DNA of 64,000 bases from the NCBI GenBank assembly GCA_949317995.1, contig OX439042.1, forward strand, positions 15,789,174 through 15,853,173, written 5' to 3'. Position numbers and translations under genes: made by a program. How positions within the stretch are numbered: position 1 is the first letter of the stretch; every line of letters begins with the position of its first letter. Under the pieces are notes generated by a model that searched no databases, had not been told where the DNA came from, and worked only from the letters and a program-made list of their open reading frames with translations. The stretch comes from Acholoe squamosa. Taxonomy: Eukaryota > Annelida > Polychaeta > Phyllodocida > Polynoidae. This document shows positions 11,901 to 23,117 of this stretch, one piece after another.

Positions 11901-12280
11901 AATTTCTATTTACACATGGAGCTCTTGATCTGCCATACATATTCTTAACGTTACAATATTGTTCAACCCCATTTCTACAACATAATTAAGTCACATCCCT
12001 TTATCTGCCTATTGGCTAGCTATGTCATTGTGCTTAGAATATCATGGGGATCTCCGAGTGGCAGAAGGCAAGGCATGTTAGCTTCGCAATAGCAATGGTT
12101 AAGTTCTACATGTCTCATTTATATACACAATGTATAATCAATTTATGCAGAGTTGACATGGGGTATTATAACAGGACAACCCCGGTCATAATGTGCATTT
12201 GCTTTTAACATAAAAGGCAGTAAACTAAGACTAAGCAATGTAGTGGGCCCAAAGGTAGCCGGCCAAGGTGTAATGGTAAC
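8910..12280. other. Intergenic, nothing recognised
   Basis: About 3.4 kb with no gene, RNA or clear repeat array that I can support. Open frames near 9741-10122 are short, lack splice support and resemble nothing I know. Confidence 0.45.
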
Positions 12281-12282
12281 TA

Positions 12283-12288
12283 TTTATT
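12283..12288 (-). terminator. Possible polyadenylation signal for the anhydro-MurNAc kinase gene
   Basis: TTTATT on the plus strand reads AATAAA on the minus strand, about 565 bp past the stop codon at 12852. I did not see a nearer AATAAA on that strand. The assignment is by position only. Confidence 0.3.
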
Positions 12289-12687
12289 ATATTATTATAT
12301 TCAGAATCTGGTAGACTTTGATTATAATGACAGCAGTACATGTCTGATGGAATCCAAACCAACTTAAACCCAGGATTTTCAACAGTTGACAACAGTAGGC
12401 TTGAAAGGTAAAGTGATCCTTATCAAATGGCACATAAAGGAAATGACCCTGTGGGACTGATACACTCTCAGCCCGCATTGTAAAGCGGCTACAAATAACC
12501 CTGTAATTAGACAGGGCAACCACCTACAGCTACAGCTAAATATACATCCAGTATAGGCCTTCATGTCTGTAGAAGGTATTACTGTAGGTCACAATAAAAA
12601 GCGTTGCACTGTTTATCTACAAGGGCGGGTTGACAGTGTACCACATATTCTATGGTCTAAAGACCATTGGATTGGGCGTGATGCACT

Positions 12688-12807
12688 CCCACTTGGCAAA
12701 AAAACCAACGTTTTTTAACCAATTTTCAACCAAATAACCAATAGGGAAACCAATAAAAAACGTTTTTTCTTAACGTAAAAAAACAAAACGTTTTTGTGCC
12801 AAGTGGG
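12688..12807. mobile_element. MITE with CCCACTTGGCA ends (copy 1)
   Basis: A 120-bp foldback starts CCCACTTGGCAAAAAAACC and ends TTTTTGTGCCAAGTGGG. The interior repeats AACGTTTTTT-type words on both strands. A larger relative is at 54869-55212. It lies downstream of the kinase stop codon and may be in its 3' untranslated region. Confidence 0.7.
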
Positions 12808-12851
12808 CTAATACATTTGCGGTCCTCAAAGGGTTGGAGCCTGTTGTGACA

Positions 12852-14659
12852 CTAGTGTGTCAATGTTCTGTCTCTGAGAGGCAGTGGGCACCTCTCAATC
12901 AATGTCCCATGTGATAAGGTCAGCTGATCTTCTTGGGGAGGGGTTCCAAGTGGGGTTCCAAGTGCCCCAGCCCCAGTTTGGCCTGGCAGACCGAGCACCT
13001 CTGTACTCCCAAAGGTGTTTACACTAGCCCTGCTGATCTTCCTCATAATGTGGAAGGGACAGGACTTCTTCAGGTGAGGCAAAAGGTCGTTACCACTTGG
13101 CGGTAGATGGATGCTGCCAGAGACTGTGTCTGCCTTAGCTCCAGTGTCCTTACACATAGTGTTAGTGAGGCCCAACAGGGTCCTCAGCCCCAGAAAGGCA
13201 AACACTATGGCCTCCTTGTAGGTTATAGTGTCCTCCTCAGGCTCCCATGTAGTGACCGGTATGGGTAATTTGGAGATCTTCTCCTCTAGGGTTTTCATGA
13301 GGAAGGTGTTAAGGGCTCCTCCTCCAGTGACCAGGAGGGTGTTCTCCAGGCGGACAGGTTCTGACGAGGTATCAGCTATATTCTTTACCAGGGCCCGGCA
13401 TAATTCGTCTGTTATGTGTTCCACGGCTGTCCTCAGCAGGTCTCGTACTGGGTGTTCCTGCAAGGTAAAATATATGTGTGAATTTTAATTTTTGTTTGCG
13501 AAATACTGCCTCAATGTTTCTTCCTTCTAACATTTACTTATAAATGATTTGAGTGTTAATAAGAAAATCAATGTTAAGCACTAATTTCATGCCTTACATT
13601 TTAAAGCTCATTGATATGGATCAGAATGATGTATGAATGCAGCAATGACGAGTGAGAGCTGCGTTCATGTATCGAGGGACACAGCAATGGCAACTGATTT
13701 GTAATTTCTAAGGGAATGGCAGGATCCTTAGTACAAGATTCTCTGTCAGTCAAACTCGTATATAGTAATATAGTGACTATTTTAAAAATCGACAAGTGCC
13801 ATCTCTGGTTCATCAATTCTTAGGGATTCTCAGGCCACTGCCTAGCTTCCTATGTTATGGCGACCCCTATTTGCAGAGGGATTTGAGAAACATGAAATAT
13901 ATTCACCTTAAACTTGTCAAAGATAGGCAGGAAATCTGTCTCAAACCACTCGCGTCCCAGAGACTTTGGCGATGGCAGTCTGTAGTACTCAATTTGACTC
14001 AGCTTACTGAGCAGCTCCTTGATGACGTCACCGGAAGCCGCCATCTTACCTCCAGCGTCATAGTCCATGGGAGGGTCCAGCTTCTGTGCCAGGTAGTTAA
14101 GGATCATGTTACACGGCACAGTGTCAAATGCCTTACCGGCCAGACTCATATTGGATATACCACCCAGGTTTATGAACATTGTACATTCTCCAAACAGGTG
14201 GCGCTCCCCTACATGCACCAGTGGCGTCCCCTGGCCACCTAGAGCTACGTCCTTGGACCGAAAGTTGGTAACAACAGGGACTTTGAGATGGGACGCCATG
14301 GTTTCTCCATCTCCAAGTTGGAAGGTGAATTTATTCTGTGGTTGGTGGAAGATGGTATGGCCGTGAGGGGCTATGAACTTGATGTCGTCGATCTCCGGAT
14401 GTTCATCCATGAACTGCCGGATGTTCTCACCGACAAAATGGCCGTATTCTACATGTAGCCGCATGAGCTCCTCCCCGTTACAGCGATGGGCTGTTTGTAG
14501 ACGCTGTTGCCAGGCGGCAGTGTAGGGCACGGTCTTGGACTCTATGACAGTGTACTGCCAGTTGTCAGCGTCTTCATCACCTACAAACTCCACACAGCAG
14601 ATGTCCAGCCCATCCAGGGAAGTGCCCGACATGACACCAACACCCACGTGCATCGTCAT
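12852..14659 (-). CDS. anmK: Anhydro-N-acetylmuramic acid kinase (AnmK-like), two coding exons
   Basis: Seen: exon 13907-14659 (251 aa) and exon 12852-13457 (201 aa) join in phase 0 through a GT-AG intron of 449 bp, giving about 452 aa. Motifs: VMSGTSLDGLD (9-19), APHGHTIFHQP (97-107), QLGDGE, FRSKDVALGGQGTPLV (133-148, with the Asp aligned to the bacterial catalytic Asp), FINLGGISNM (162-171), FDTVPCNMILN, PSPKSLGREWF, then LLVTGGGALNTFLM and YKEAIVFAFLGLRTL in the second exon. Family: bacterial AnmK uses ATP to turn 1,6-anhydro-MurNAc into MurNAc-6-phosphate during wall recycling; usual length is about 370 aa. All core motifs are present. The PCN in place of GPGN and the FKEAxxFAFLG-type wording recall Bacteroidetes-type members. 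Past the family end (near SGSIHLPP) about 75 extra residues follow. An acceptor (CTTGTAG) lies directly before the ATG, so a 5' exon exists upstream and could add N-terminal residues. The animal substrate is unknown. Confidence 0.9.
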
Positions 14660-14729
14660 CTACAAGGAAGAAAGTATCATAATGAAGTTGTTATTTCTTC
14701 AATACAATGTTACAGTTTCCTAATAGAAT

Positions 14730-14900
14730 CGGTGGCGGATTTAGAGGGGGGGGGCACACGGACCCCCCCCCCCTTTCCCCAGTACGCAAGAGTTACTTGC
14801 ATATTTTTGACTCCAAAATTTGCTCAAAAATAGGGGGTGTGTTCCCCCTCATTTGGGAACGTGCGCCCCCGTTCTTTTCCAGACCCTGGATCCGCCACTG
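14730..14900. mobile_element. hAT-type MITE, diverged copy
   Basis: Starts CGGTGGCGGATTTAG and ends GGATCCGCCACTG, the inverted orientation of the element at 5009-5160. Flanks show no perfect octamer duplication, so it is older or altered. It lies in the intron just upstream of the kinase's first visible exon. Confidence 0.75.
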
Positions 14901-14904
14901 ATGA

Positions 14905-15840
14905 ATGTTGCCCTTACTGTTACCAATGTGAAGAGTAGAAACGTTAGTACAGCTTATACAGGGAGTTACTCAACTTGAGGATGGTAGGTGGGTTGACGGG
15001 AGGGATATTCTGAACATATTGAGCAGCTGATAGGATCTAATTGTCTTTTCATATTATAGAGAAGTTTGAAAATAAATCAGAAAACTGTCAGCATGGTAGC
15101 TTTTCAAGTTCCTACAGTAGCAAGGTATGATATAGACTACGTGAAACTGGCACAAACAATGTGAAATAGTGTGACAGGGGCTATAGGATGTTGAAGCAAG
15201 ATTTGCGTTGCTTCCTTTATGGATGAAAATCTGTCCATCATCACAATCAACATGTGCTTAATGTTCTTCTTTTGAGGGATGCGGTGGGAGAATGAAAACC
15301 GAAAGCCCTATGGGAATATCCTACTAAAATCCCCATACATTCAGTAACCCCGGTGGGTCGCCCAATCCAAAGTAATTTTTACTGGCAGGTATCAAATGTG
15401 TGTCCTTTTGTCCATGGCAGATAGGGGCTGGGATTTACTGTACTCAAAGTCATTTAAACTGTGAAAAAGTGTTAACTGTCTACAGTATCAAATGTACATG
15501 GAGCTGATGGGTATCAGCATCAATTTGCTAACAGATTTAATGGAAAGAAAAGACGCCTTACATCAAGGCAGACCCCCACCTAGTGTCTCTCTGTCTTATA
15601 AAAGCATCTTGCTCCAGCTTGCCAAAGTTGTCATGCACTAATTGTGGCATGACGTAGGTGATTAATCACTTTTGTCCCTAGCGGGTATAATGGTAATTCT
15701 GTGGTGACGTCAATTGCCTATAAGATTGATTGGCTGTAATTGCAAATTGCAGTTTAATGAAGCCCGGGTGGGAAAACATTAAGCGCCACCTATGTCGGAC
15801 TCATGAACTAACAGCGCATTGAACTCTAGGTACCAGCGTC
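14905..15840. other. Kinase upstream region, nothing recognised
   Basis: Expected to hold the 5' exon and promoter of the anhydro-MurNAc kinase gene, but I cannot place either. The right part may already be the 5' flank of the YR retroelement that follows. Confidence 0.35.
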
Positions 15841-18800
15841 CCTTTCCAACTCACCGTCGTAGTCGACAGGTTAATACTCAAACCTTTTCTAAGTATTTAT
15901 TATGGAATCGACTTTAAAATACATCTAGACTGCTTCTAATTAAGCATGGCGGACACCACGCAACCCAGAGTCCCCGCTATTTGGTCCAGAGGGAGAAAGA
16001 TGATGTCCAATAAGGAATTAGCAGAGCAGTTCCATACGATCGAGGACCGGGTCGGCACCATGAAAGGTAATGTCACTCAGATAAAGTCCTCCACCAACAT
16101 GATTCTCACTAGGATTGAAGCTCTGTCTAATGACTGTCAGGCCTACGCCCTATGGCCCCAGGTAAGGGCGTGGTCCGAAGAGGTACTGTCTGGTATTGCA
16201 TACGGGATATACAAATGGTCAAACCCTCTGGACCCCCTCTGGGTAGATCCAGGTATTGCCTTCCTTCGCTCAGAGGTGTCACGAGTCAGGTCAGGACTTC
16301 TCTTCCCTATGGCTGATTCAGTGACAGCAGCAGCTGAGGAGACTAAGAAAGCTAATGCCAAGGTAAAAGCACAATCTGTAAAGGCTACAACTGCAACAGC
16401 TACATCTGGTGACAATCAAATGGCAAACAATAACAATAACACACAGCATCAAAATCAAAATCAGAGTAAGCTGTTTGGTCAGAAAAGGAGAGCACGAAGC
16501 TCAGCAAACCGTACAGATCAGCCATGTGAAGCCTACAACTCCGCCAATGGCTGCAAGAAGCAAGATGGCCACGTAGAAGGAGACACTCACTAAGGACATC
16601 ACTGCACATGGTGCCTCTAAACCCTTCAGCTGGTCCATTACCATCCCCTGGCCACATGTAACATCAAAGCAAATTATAAGCCAGGCCAGTCCTTTCGTAA
16701 CTAGGCCAGTGGCAGCCGGCAATGTATCTCATGGACATGATGATATAAGGACAGTTACTTTAGACACTATTCATGATGAGCCTGAGGCTAATAATAATTG
16801 TCAAAGTACAGGAGTAATAGGGGTGGACAGCTATGCGAGTACTATTACTACAATACCATGCCCGCATACAGTTAAATAAACCCTGTCTATCCTATATTTG
16901 AATACCAACACCATCGAATGTAATGAGGCTTATAATTCAGCCAAATATACCACAACTGAGCCCATAGTCAGTGTATGTGACACCTCCCCGGGCAGTGGTT
17001 TCCTCCCCCATGACCTGGTAACTGGTATACCTTCTGAACCTATTGATACTGGTAGTGTAATACCCATGGTACTTGTACAAGATGATGTGGATGATCAGTC
17101 AGATGCCGCGGAAGCAATGGCAGACTATGACTCTATACTCTCAGACATTCCACCAGCTGGCCCTACCCCGCATCTGGCCAGACATTATTATATTCTACTA
17201 CTATATACTAGATTCAGCATTTAAACACACAGCTCTTCCTAACTACCTAGGTCCAAGGATTACGGTACTGTCGGGACTTAACCTGAGTAAATGGGATGAT
17301 TTGCTTGCTGATTATCAGGATACTGAACTCCTAGACTACTTGGGATTTGGATGGCTGGTGGGATACACAGCGCAAGAGCCCCCCAATAACCATGCGTCTC
17401 ACATTGACACCTTCCTTAAAACAGAATTAGAACTGGGAGGAATTCTAGGCCCATTCGAATCCCCACCATTCGAAGCCTGGTTCAATACAGCACCATTAAT
17501 GACAAGACCTAAAAGAGACTCTTATGCATGCAGGGTGGTTCTTGATCTCTCCTACCCAGATGGCAAGGGTGTCAACGGATGAGTTACAAAAAATGTCTTA
17601 GATGCCAAACTCAGACCCTACCTCTTCCCTCTGTTGAAGACCTCTGTACTAAGATCAAGTTAATGGGACCTGCTTGCTATCTCTGGAAATCAGACCTGGC
17701 AAGGGCTTATTGCCAACTTAGGACATGTCCAGGGAATTTGCCACTGCTAGGAATGTGCTTCAGAGGTAAATACTATATTGACCTTTGCCCATCTTTTGGG
17801 GCTCGCCTCTCCACCGCAGCATGTCAAAGAACCACCAATTATGTTGTTCACCTACTTTGTAAGCAGGGCTATTGGTCTCTGGCCTACTTAGATGATCTCT
17901 GAGGGGCGGAGCAGGACCTGACTACAGCAATGGCGGACTGTGACAGCTTCCTCAGCCTTACAAAAGACCTAGGCCTACAGCTCTCTGAGAAGAAAAGCCA
18001 GCCACTGACACAGAATTTAAAATGGTTAGGATTTGAGTTCAATATCCTAGATATGACAATCACTGTGCCTCACTACAAGCTACTAGCTGGAATAAGAAGA
18101 ATGTAAGTTCTGGCTGAAACTCTGCTATGCACATAAGAAAGACATACAATCTCTGGCAGGGAAGCATAACCACATGTCAAGATGTATCCCCCAGGCCCGC
18201 AAATTCATTTATAGGATACTTGCTACCCTCAGGCACGCCTCAGACACTGATCCAGTCTACCTCACAAAAGGCTTTATACTGGATGTGACTTGGTTCTATA
18301 ACTCTGCTAGGGTGTGCAATAGGGTCCACCTACTTCAACTACCCTTGGAGGAATTTCATGTAGAATGCGACTCAACCCTCAAAAGTGGTGGTGGTAACTC
18401 TGATACACAATACTACTCACTGGACTATACGACAGAGTAAAGAACCAAGTATCCCCTGATTTTCCACCTGGAGGCCGTAAACTTACTTATAACCTACAGG
18501 ACATTGGTAAAGCCATCTACCTTTAGTTTCCTCATAGTCATGACAATATGGCCTCCAGTGTGCCCTCTGCACAGGACGCACCAAAGACCCGATACTGGCC
18601 GCATGTGCAAGGCAATTGTGGATAGAAGCAGCGGCAGGAGACCATAGGGTATCCATACGCCACAAATAATGGCAAGGACATGCCCCTCACGGATGCCCTG
18701 AGCAGGCATAATCTACCTGAAAAGAGGGCATTTGTAGCCCAGGAAGTCAAGAATAGAGGTCTGGTAAAGGGGTCTCCTGCGACTGAGCTTCCACTGTTTG

Positions 18801-19990
18801 ACCCTATATGAACACTTACTCATTTCAGATTGTCCATTGGGACACCGGGCACTGTCCTCCTTTAGAGCATCTACAACAGAAGCTACTGAACTAAACAAGC
18901 TAAGGCAGGCAAAATACTACTTGACATTTGCGCTGGATTATGGGGTTAATCCCCTATTCCTGTCTATTGCAGTTGCCTCCTTGTTTGCACAATTTCTTGC
19001 CAATTCTTTATCGGCACCTGCTTCAAGACATAACTACATTTCAGGCGCCAGATCCTGGATAGAGGCAAGGGGGGGGGATGACTCCTCACCTCTGTCATCC
19101 AATGAATGTTATGCAGTAGCAAAAGGTGCGTCAATATTACACCCGCACAGACCAAAGCCAGCCCTACCAAATGATCTAGTTCAAGTGTGCAGGTTCTTAT
19201 ACCACCTACGTGACTCAGAGACTGTTATTTCAGCCCCCACCCTAGGTTATTTTGCATTCCTGAGAGCATCTAACCTTCTGTCACCCACTGCCACTCTGTG
19301 GCCAGGACCACATACCCTTCTCAGAAATGATGTCACTGTGACACCTCAAGGACCTGACATCGCAATAAGATCCTCCAAGACAATTACACACTCTTCCAAA
19401 CCAGTTACACTTTTACTCCCATGCATATTACTCTCTCCTGCATGCCCGACTCAGGCATGGATTAAGTACATTAATAAAGTGCCAGCCCCTCCGCCGTCAC
19501 CATTCTTCATCCTCCCAGGTGGGTTTGCCATGACCCCCACTTACTTAAACAAAGTGGTACGAGCAACGCTCAAGTCAGTTCTCTGCCCTTATGCTGACTC
19601 TTTCTCAGGCCACTCACTGCAAAGGGGGGGGGGGAACTCATGGGGTTGTGAACTCTGGGGCGGATCAAAGAAATGTCACAACCTTGTTTGCCTAATATCA
19701 TTGACTTGTGTATGATCATGCATTGACTTCATATCAAAACAGTGACTATCTCACTAAAACTACAATTGACAATCATATATTCACATGTTGGTTTGAAGGT
19801 GTAATCAGGTTGTCATGGTTACTGTATAATACTATAATCAAACATAAATCTCAGGTTGCAATGGTTGCCACTATGTATATCAAATTTAGGTTCCATGAAC
19901 CTCCTCACATGTGTTACTACTACTATCATTTGTTACTGTTAACTTGTTAAATTTAGTACATAAACTTCCACTATATAAACTTCTCATTTC
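15840..19990 (+). mobile_element. Old YR (DIRS/Ngaro-type) retrotransposon, broken
   Basis: Parts in order: a gag-like region (about 15.95-16.6 kb) with a Cys/His cluster (CEAYNSANGC...); a reverse transcriptase/RNase H region (about 17.1-18.7 kb) with WKSDLARAYCQL and AYLDDL; and a tyrosine recombinase region (about 18.8-19.7 kb) with NYISGARSWIEARGG, LGYFAFLRASNLL and the FSGHSLQRGG box. Parts and motif wording match the minus-strand element at 47.4-54.1 kb, so both belong to one clade, distinct from the element at 21.7-26.5 kb. It is a fossil with roughly half a dozen or more breaks. I could not resolve its terminal repeats, so the limits are approximate. Confidence 0.8.
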
Positions 19991-20084
19991 GAGTCTTCAT
20001 TATACTATCATTCCTGAATCAGGACACTCAACTTAAACAATAATCACTGAGCACCTTCATAACATTACAAAGAATATCATTATA

Positions 20085-21380
20085 AATATGGCTTCATATT
20101 GTTTATATTTAGATTACAAAAAAGCATTTGATATGTTTCACATTCCAAATTATTGAAAAGATTATTGCTTTCAGGACTGTATCATACCACTTGCAATTTT
20201 TTCGGAAACTACTTAACTGACAGAATACAGAACACTATAGCCAATGAGAAGCTATCAACACCAAGGCCTGAAGCTATCAACACCAAAGCCTATCAAAAAC
20301 GGGGTGCCTCAGGGCTAAGTTTTGGGTCCTGTACTTTTTTCTATCTATATTAATTCCTTGCCTAAAGTGGGAGATTTTGACATCACATTGTACGCAGACG
20401 ATGCTGTTATAACTGTAAACACACCCCATGAGATGCAACTTGTTATTTCATCTGTGCAAAAATGGTGTAATACTAATTCCCTAACAATTAATGAGAAAAA
20501 GACCGAATGGATGCTGTTCAATGATGTCCAAAATGATGATAGTGGTTTTACTCTAAACAATACTGTGTTAGAAAGAATCTATGTCTTTACCTATCTGGGC
20601 CTGAACCTAGAACCTGATCTTAAATTTGTTGATCACAGAGCTGTATGTATACGGAACATTAGGCATAAAATTTGCACGAGTGAGAAATTATATTGACAAT
20701 TGTACAGCCTTGGATATTTTCAAAACCATGATACTGCCAGCATTTGATTATTGTGACTTTGTAAGGGACAGAGATTATAGAGGGGAAAATGAGGAGCTCC
20801 AACTCTTACAAAACTGGGCTCTTAGGCTGGTTTATAAGGTTAAATTAGAAGAAAACCCCACCATGACGACGTTACAAATTAGAAACACCAGTAAATGTAT
20901 TAAATTATGTGATAGAAGGGATCAACATCTTCTTTTCTATGCATATCAACTGTCTAGATGTGATGGATTTATAGACGATAGAAATATCCCTACTAGGTTC
21001 CTCATAGGAAGGCGCCTAACAGTACCACACTGTCTGAAACCAATTGTTCTTAGAAGTGCATACTATAGAGAACTATCCGAATTGTTTCATGTAACAAATA
21101 TGTGTACATCTCAAAAATCCTCATCCTCATGGGCATCTCAACTCGTCATTAGATCACTTTTATTATATAAACATCTGTCTATGATGTAATGGTTTTACTA
21201 ACATACCATTGTCCTGATTGAGTAACACAACAAAGCACCACTGGCTGCAATAATTGTGAATTTACATTATATACTATGTAACATGGAGGGGACTTGGTAT
21301 AACTACCACAAAGCGTGGGCACCAGGTTTAATTGCACTTACTTTGTAAATGTAATTTCCCAATAAACGACTTAAAAAAAT
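20085..21380 (+). mobile_element. LINE fragment (Jockey/CR1-like reverse transcriptase, 3' part)
   Basis: Peptides in three frames cover the reverse transcriptase core and thumb: YLDYKKAFDMFH (from about 20108), NYLTDRIQN, GPVLFSIYIN (about 20323), LYADDAVITV (catalytic YADD, about 20390), NSLTINEKKTEWMLFN, YLGLNLEPDL, then LPAFDYCDF and LLQNWALRLVY up to 21189. Frame changes near 20150, 20330 and 20650-20700 show it is dead. The endonuclease and the 5' part are missing, as in ordinary 5' truncation. The tail has AATAAACGACTTAAAAAAA near 21361. It lies directly between two YR retrotransposons. Confidence 0.8.
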
Positions 21381-21384
21381 CCTA

Positions 21385-21735
21385 AGAGAAATATATTTCT
21401 ATTATATTATGTCAAAAGCAATCAAGGCATACATTTTGAAGTTTTATCCTTTTACTTACGGACCGTTCTCAATTTTGAGACATTTTCCAAAGCTCCCCCT
21501 AACCTACGTCACCAGATTATCTATAAGAACCTTCCATTTAATCCTCTATTTAAGATCTCAGTGATGTCTTGCCTACATCCGGCCCATTATCAGTCTGAGA
21601 CCATCAACTGATCATCAGCTTGACCGAGTACTTCGGTTTATTTATCAATCTACTTATTTATCAATCTATGAATATTTAGATGACACATATCAAATAGGGT
21701 ACAATGTGCGTCATCATCTCATCCCTATCAATATA
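21385..21735. other. Spacer between LINE fragment and Ngaro-type element
   Basis: About 350 bp of A/T-rich DNA with no feature seen. Its right end is the left target flank of the Ngaro-type element. Confidence 0.5.
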
Positions 21736-21939
21736 ATGGGACTATATACACCCGTGTATATATATATAATTAATATGTGCAGTGGTTGGATCTATTTTCC
21801 TCCAGGGCGCGCATTGGTATGTGTGACGTCACCGTAAACATCCAGCGCCTATATAAACTGCGGGATCCAAATTAACCGTCAGTTGGCGAATTTTCTCAGG
21901 TCGGCACACACCACGCTGGGTGGTGCCGGAAAATTTAAC
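21736..21939 (+). repeat. Split direct repeat A1 of the Ngaro-type element
   Basis: 204 bp, starting ATGGGACTATATACACCCG and ending GGTGCCGGAAAATTTAAC. It holds a CRE-like TGACGTCA and a TATA box (TATAAA, 21852-21857) about 130 bp before the first coding region, so it probably carries the promoter. Near-identical to 26074-26277. Confidence 0.95.
21852..21857 (+). promoter_or_regulatory. TATA box of the Ngaro-type element
   Basis: TATAAA within CGCCTATATAAACTGCGGG, preceded by TGTGACGTCACCG (a CRE-like palindrome). The same pair recurs in A2 at about 26190. Confidence 0.6.
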
Positions 21940-21985
21940 GGTTTTGTCCGTTTTTCCAAGTTAATACGGTGTTTAACCTATCATT

Positions 21986-23010
21986 ATGGGTAGGAAAGGA
22001 ACAACTAGCGGCACACAAAGGCCTAAGACCAAGAAGTCGCCTAAAAAACTGAGGAAGGGTGCCAACTCTAGGATTTCGAGCAGTGTAGATTCCAATGGGG
22101 GTGGTCATGGATCATCTTCCCCAACTGCTACGGGGGTTTCATTGGATTTGCCTGTTGACCAGACGTATATCGGGGAGCTGGAGGAACGTACTACTCGTAT
22201 GGAGCAGCAGCTCGAAGATATCCGGTCCTTATTGGAGAACCAGGCGGTTAATCGAGCAAGTACTTCAACAGCGACTGGCGAGGCTGAGACGGGTCGTGCA
22301 CGTGGTGGTGTTGATAAACATTCCACAGTCAACATGGTAACCAAGCAACGGGGGCGTGGCCGGCAGCGCTCGCCTGACTACCGGGGTCTCCACGGCGACA
22401 GGGCAGGTCGTCGCCATCTTGGATCTTCGAGTAGATCGTCTTCGTACCGTAGTGTTTCCACGGATTCATCGGTTTCTATTGGATCTAATGCCTCAAGGAG
22501 TAACCGTCGACATGCTACAAAGTCTAGAGGTACGTTTGACCAGAAAAATTTCTTGAAAAAAGGTGAAAAAATGGACAGTATCGCGAAACTACTGATCGTT
22601 AACGTTAGAATGGTTAAGCAGTTGCTAGAGGAGGGTGAAGACGTGTTCGATGTGGTTAAGCATATTGAAGTTCTGGTAGAAAAATCCTCTACTAAAATAT
22701 ACACGTTGAAGGCTCTCGTAGCATACGACTCAGCGGTCAAGAATAGGGCTAATTTTGAGGGTGTTGGATCGTTTGGCGATGTTAAAAGTGAGGATATTCT
22801 GAGGCACCTGTCTTATGACGGAACGGTGCAAGCGCAGAAGGCGGGTGGGTCTAAGCCTAAGTCTTTCAAATCAAAACAATCCAACCGAACCTGTTATGCT
22901 TTCAACAGGGCCGAGGGTTGCAGGGAGGACCCGTGCAGGTATCGTCATATTTGTGAAATTTGTGGTATGTCAAACCATGGTAAAGACAAATGTCAAAAGA
23001 ACAAGAAAGA
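21986..23010 (+). CDS. Gag-like region of the Ngaro-type element
   Basis: Basic, Ser-rich N-terminal part (KKSPKKLRKG), a probable coiled coil (YIGELEERTTRMEQQLEDI), a structural middle, and a C-terminal double Cys/His cluster: CYAFNRAEGCREDPCRYRH (CCCH-like) followed by CEICGMSNHGKDKC (a CCHC knuckle). Inference: binds element RNA. Starts about 47 bp after A1. A 63-bp SINE tail is inserted at its far end. Confidence 0.75.
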
Positions 23011-23073
23011 GGTAGGCACAAATAGCCATCACCAGTAGCTGACGTGCCGTTAAACACTAACTAACTAACTAAC
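23011..23073 (+). mobile_element. SINE 3' tail inserted in the Ngaro-type element, 13-bp target duplication
   Basis: A 63-bp insert ending CGTTAAACAC then (TAAC)n is flanked by identical AGAACAAGAAAGA at 22998-23010 and 23074-23086. A 13-bp duplication and a simple-repeat tail are the marks of LINE-driven (target-primed) insertion. The tail wording resembles the SINE at 3590-3795. It must post-date the host element's insertion or an ancestor of this copy. Confidence 0.85.
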
Positions 23074-23117
23074 AGAACAAGAAAGACTAGGAAAATTCAC
23101 TTGGGCAAGGTCCTGCA

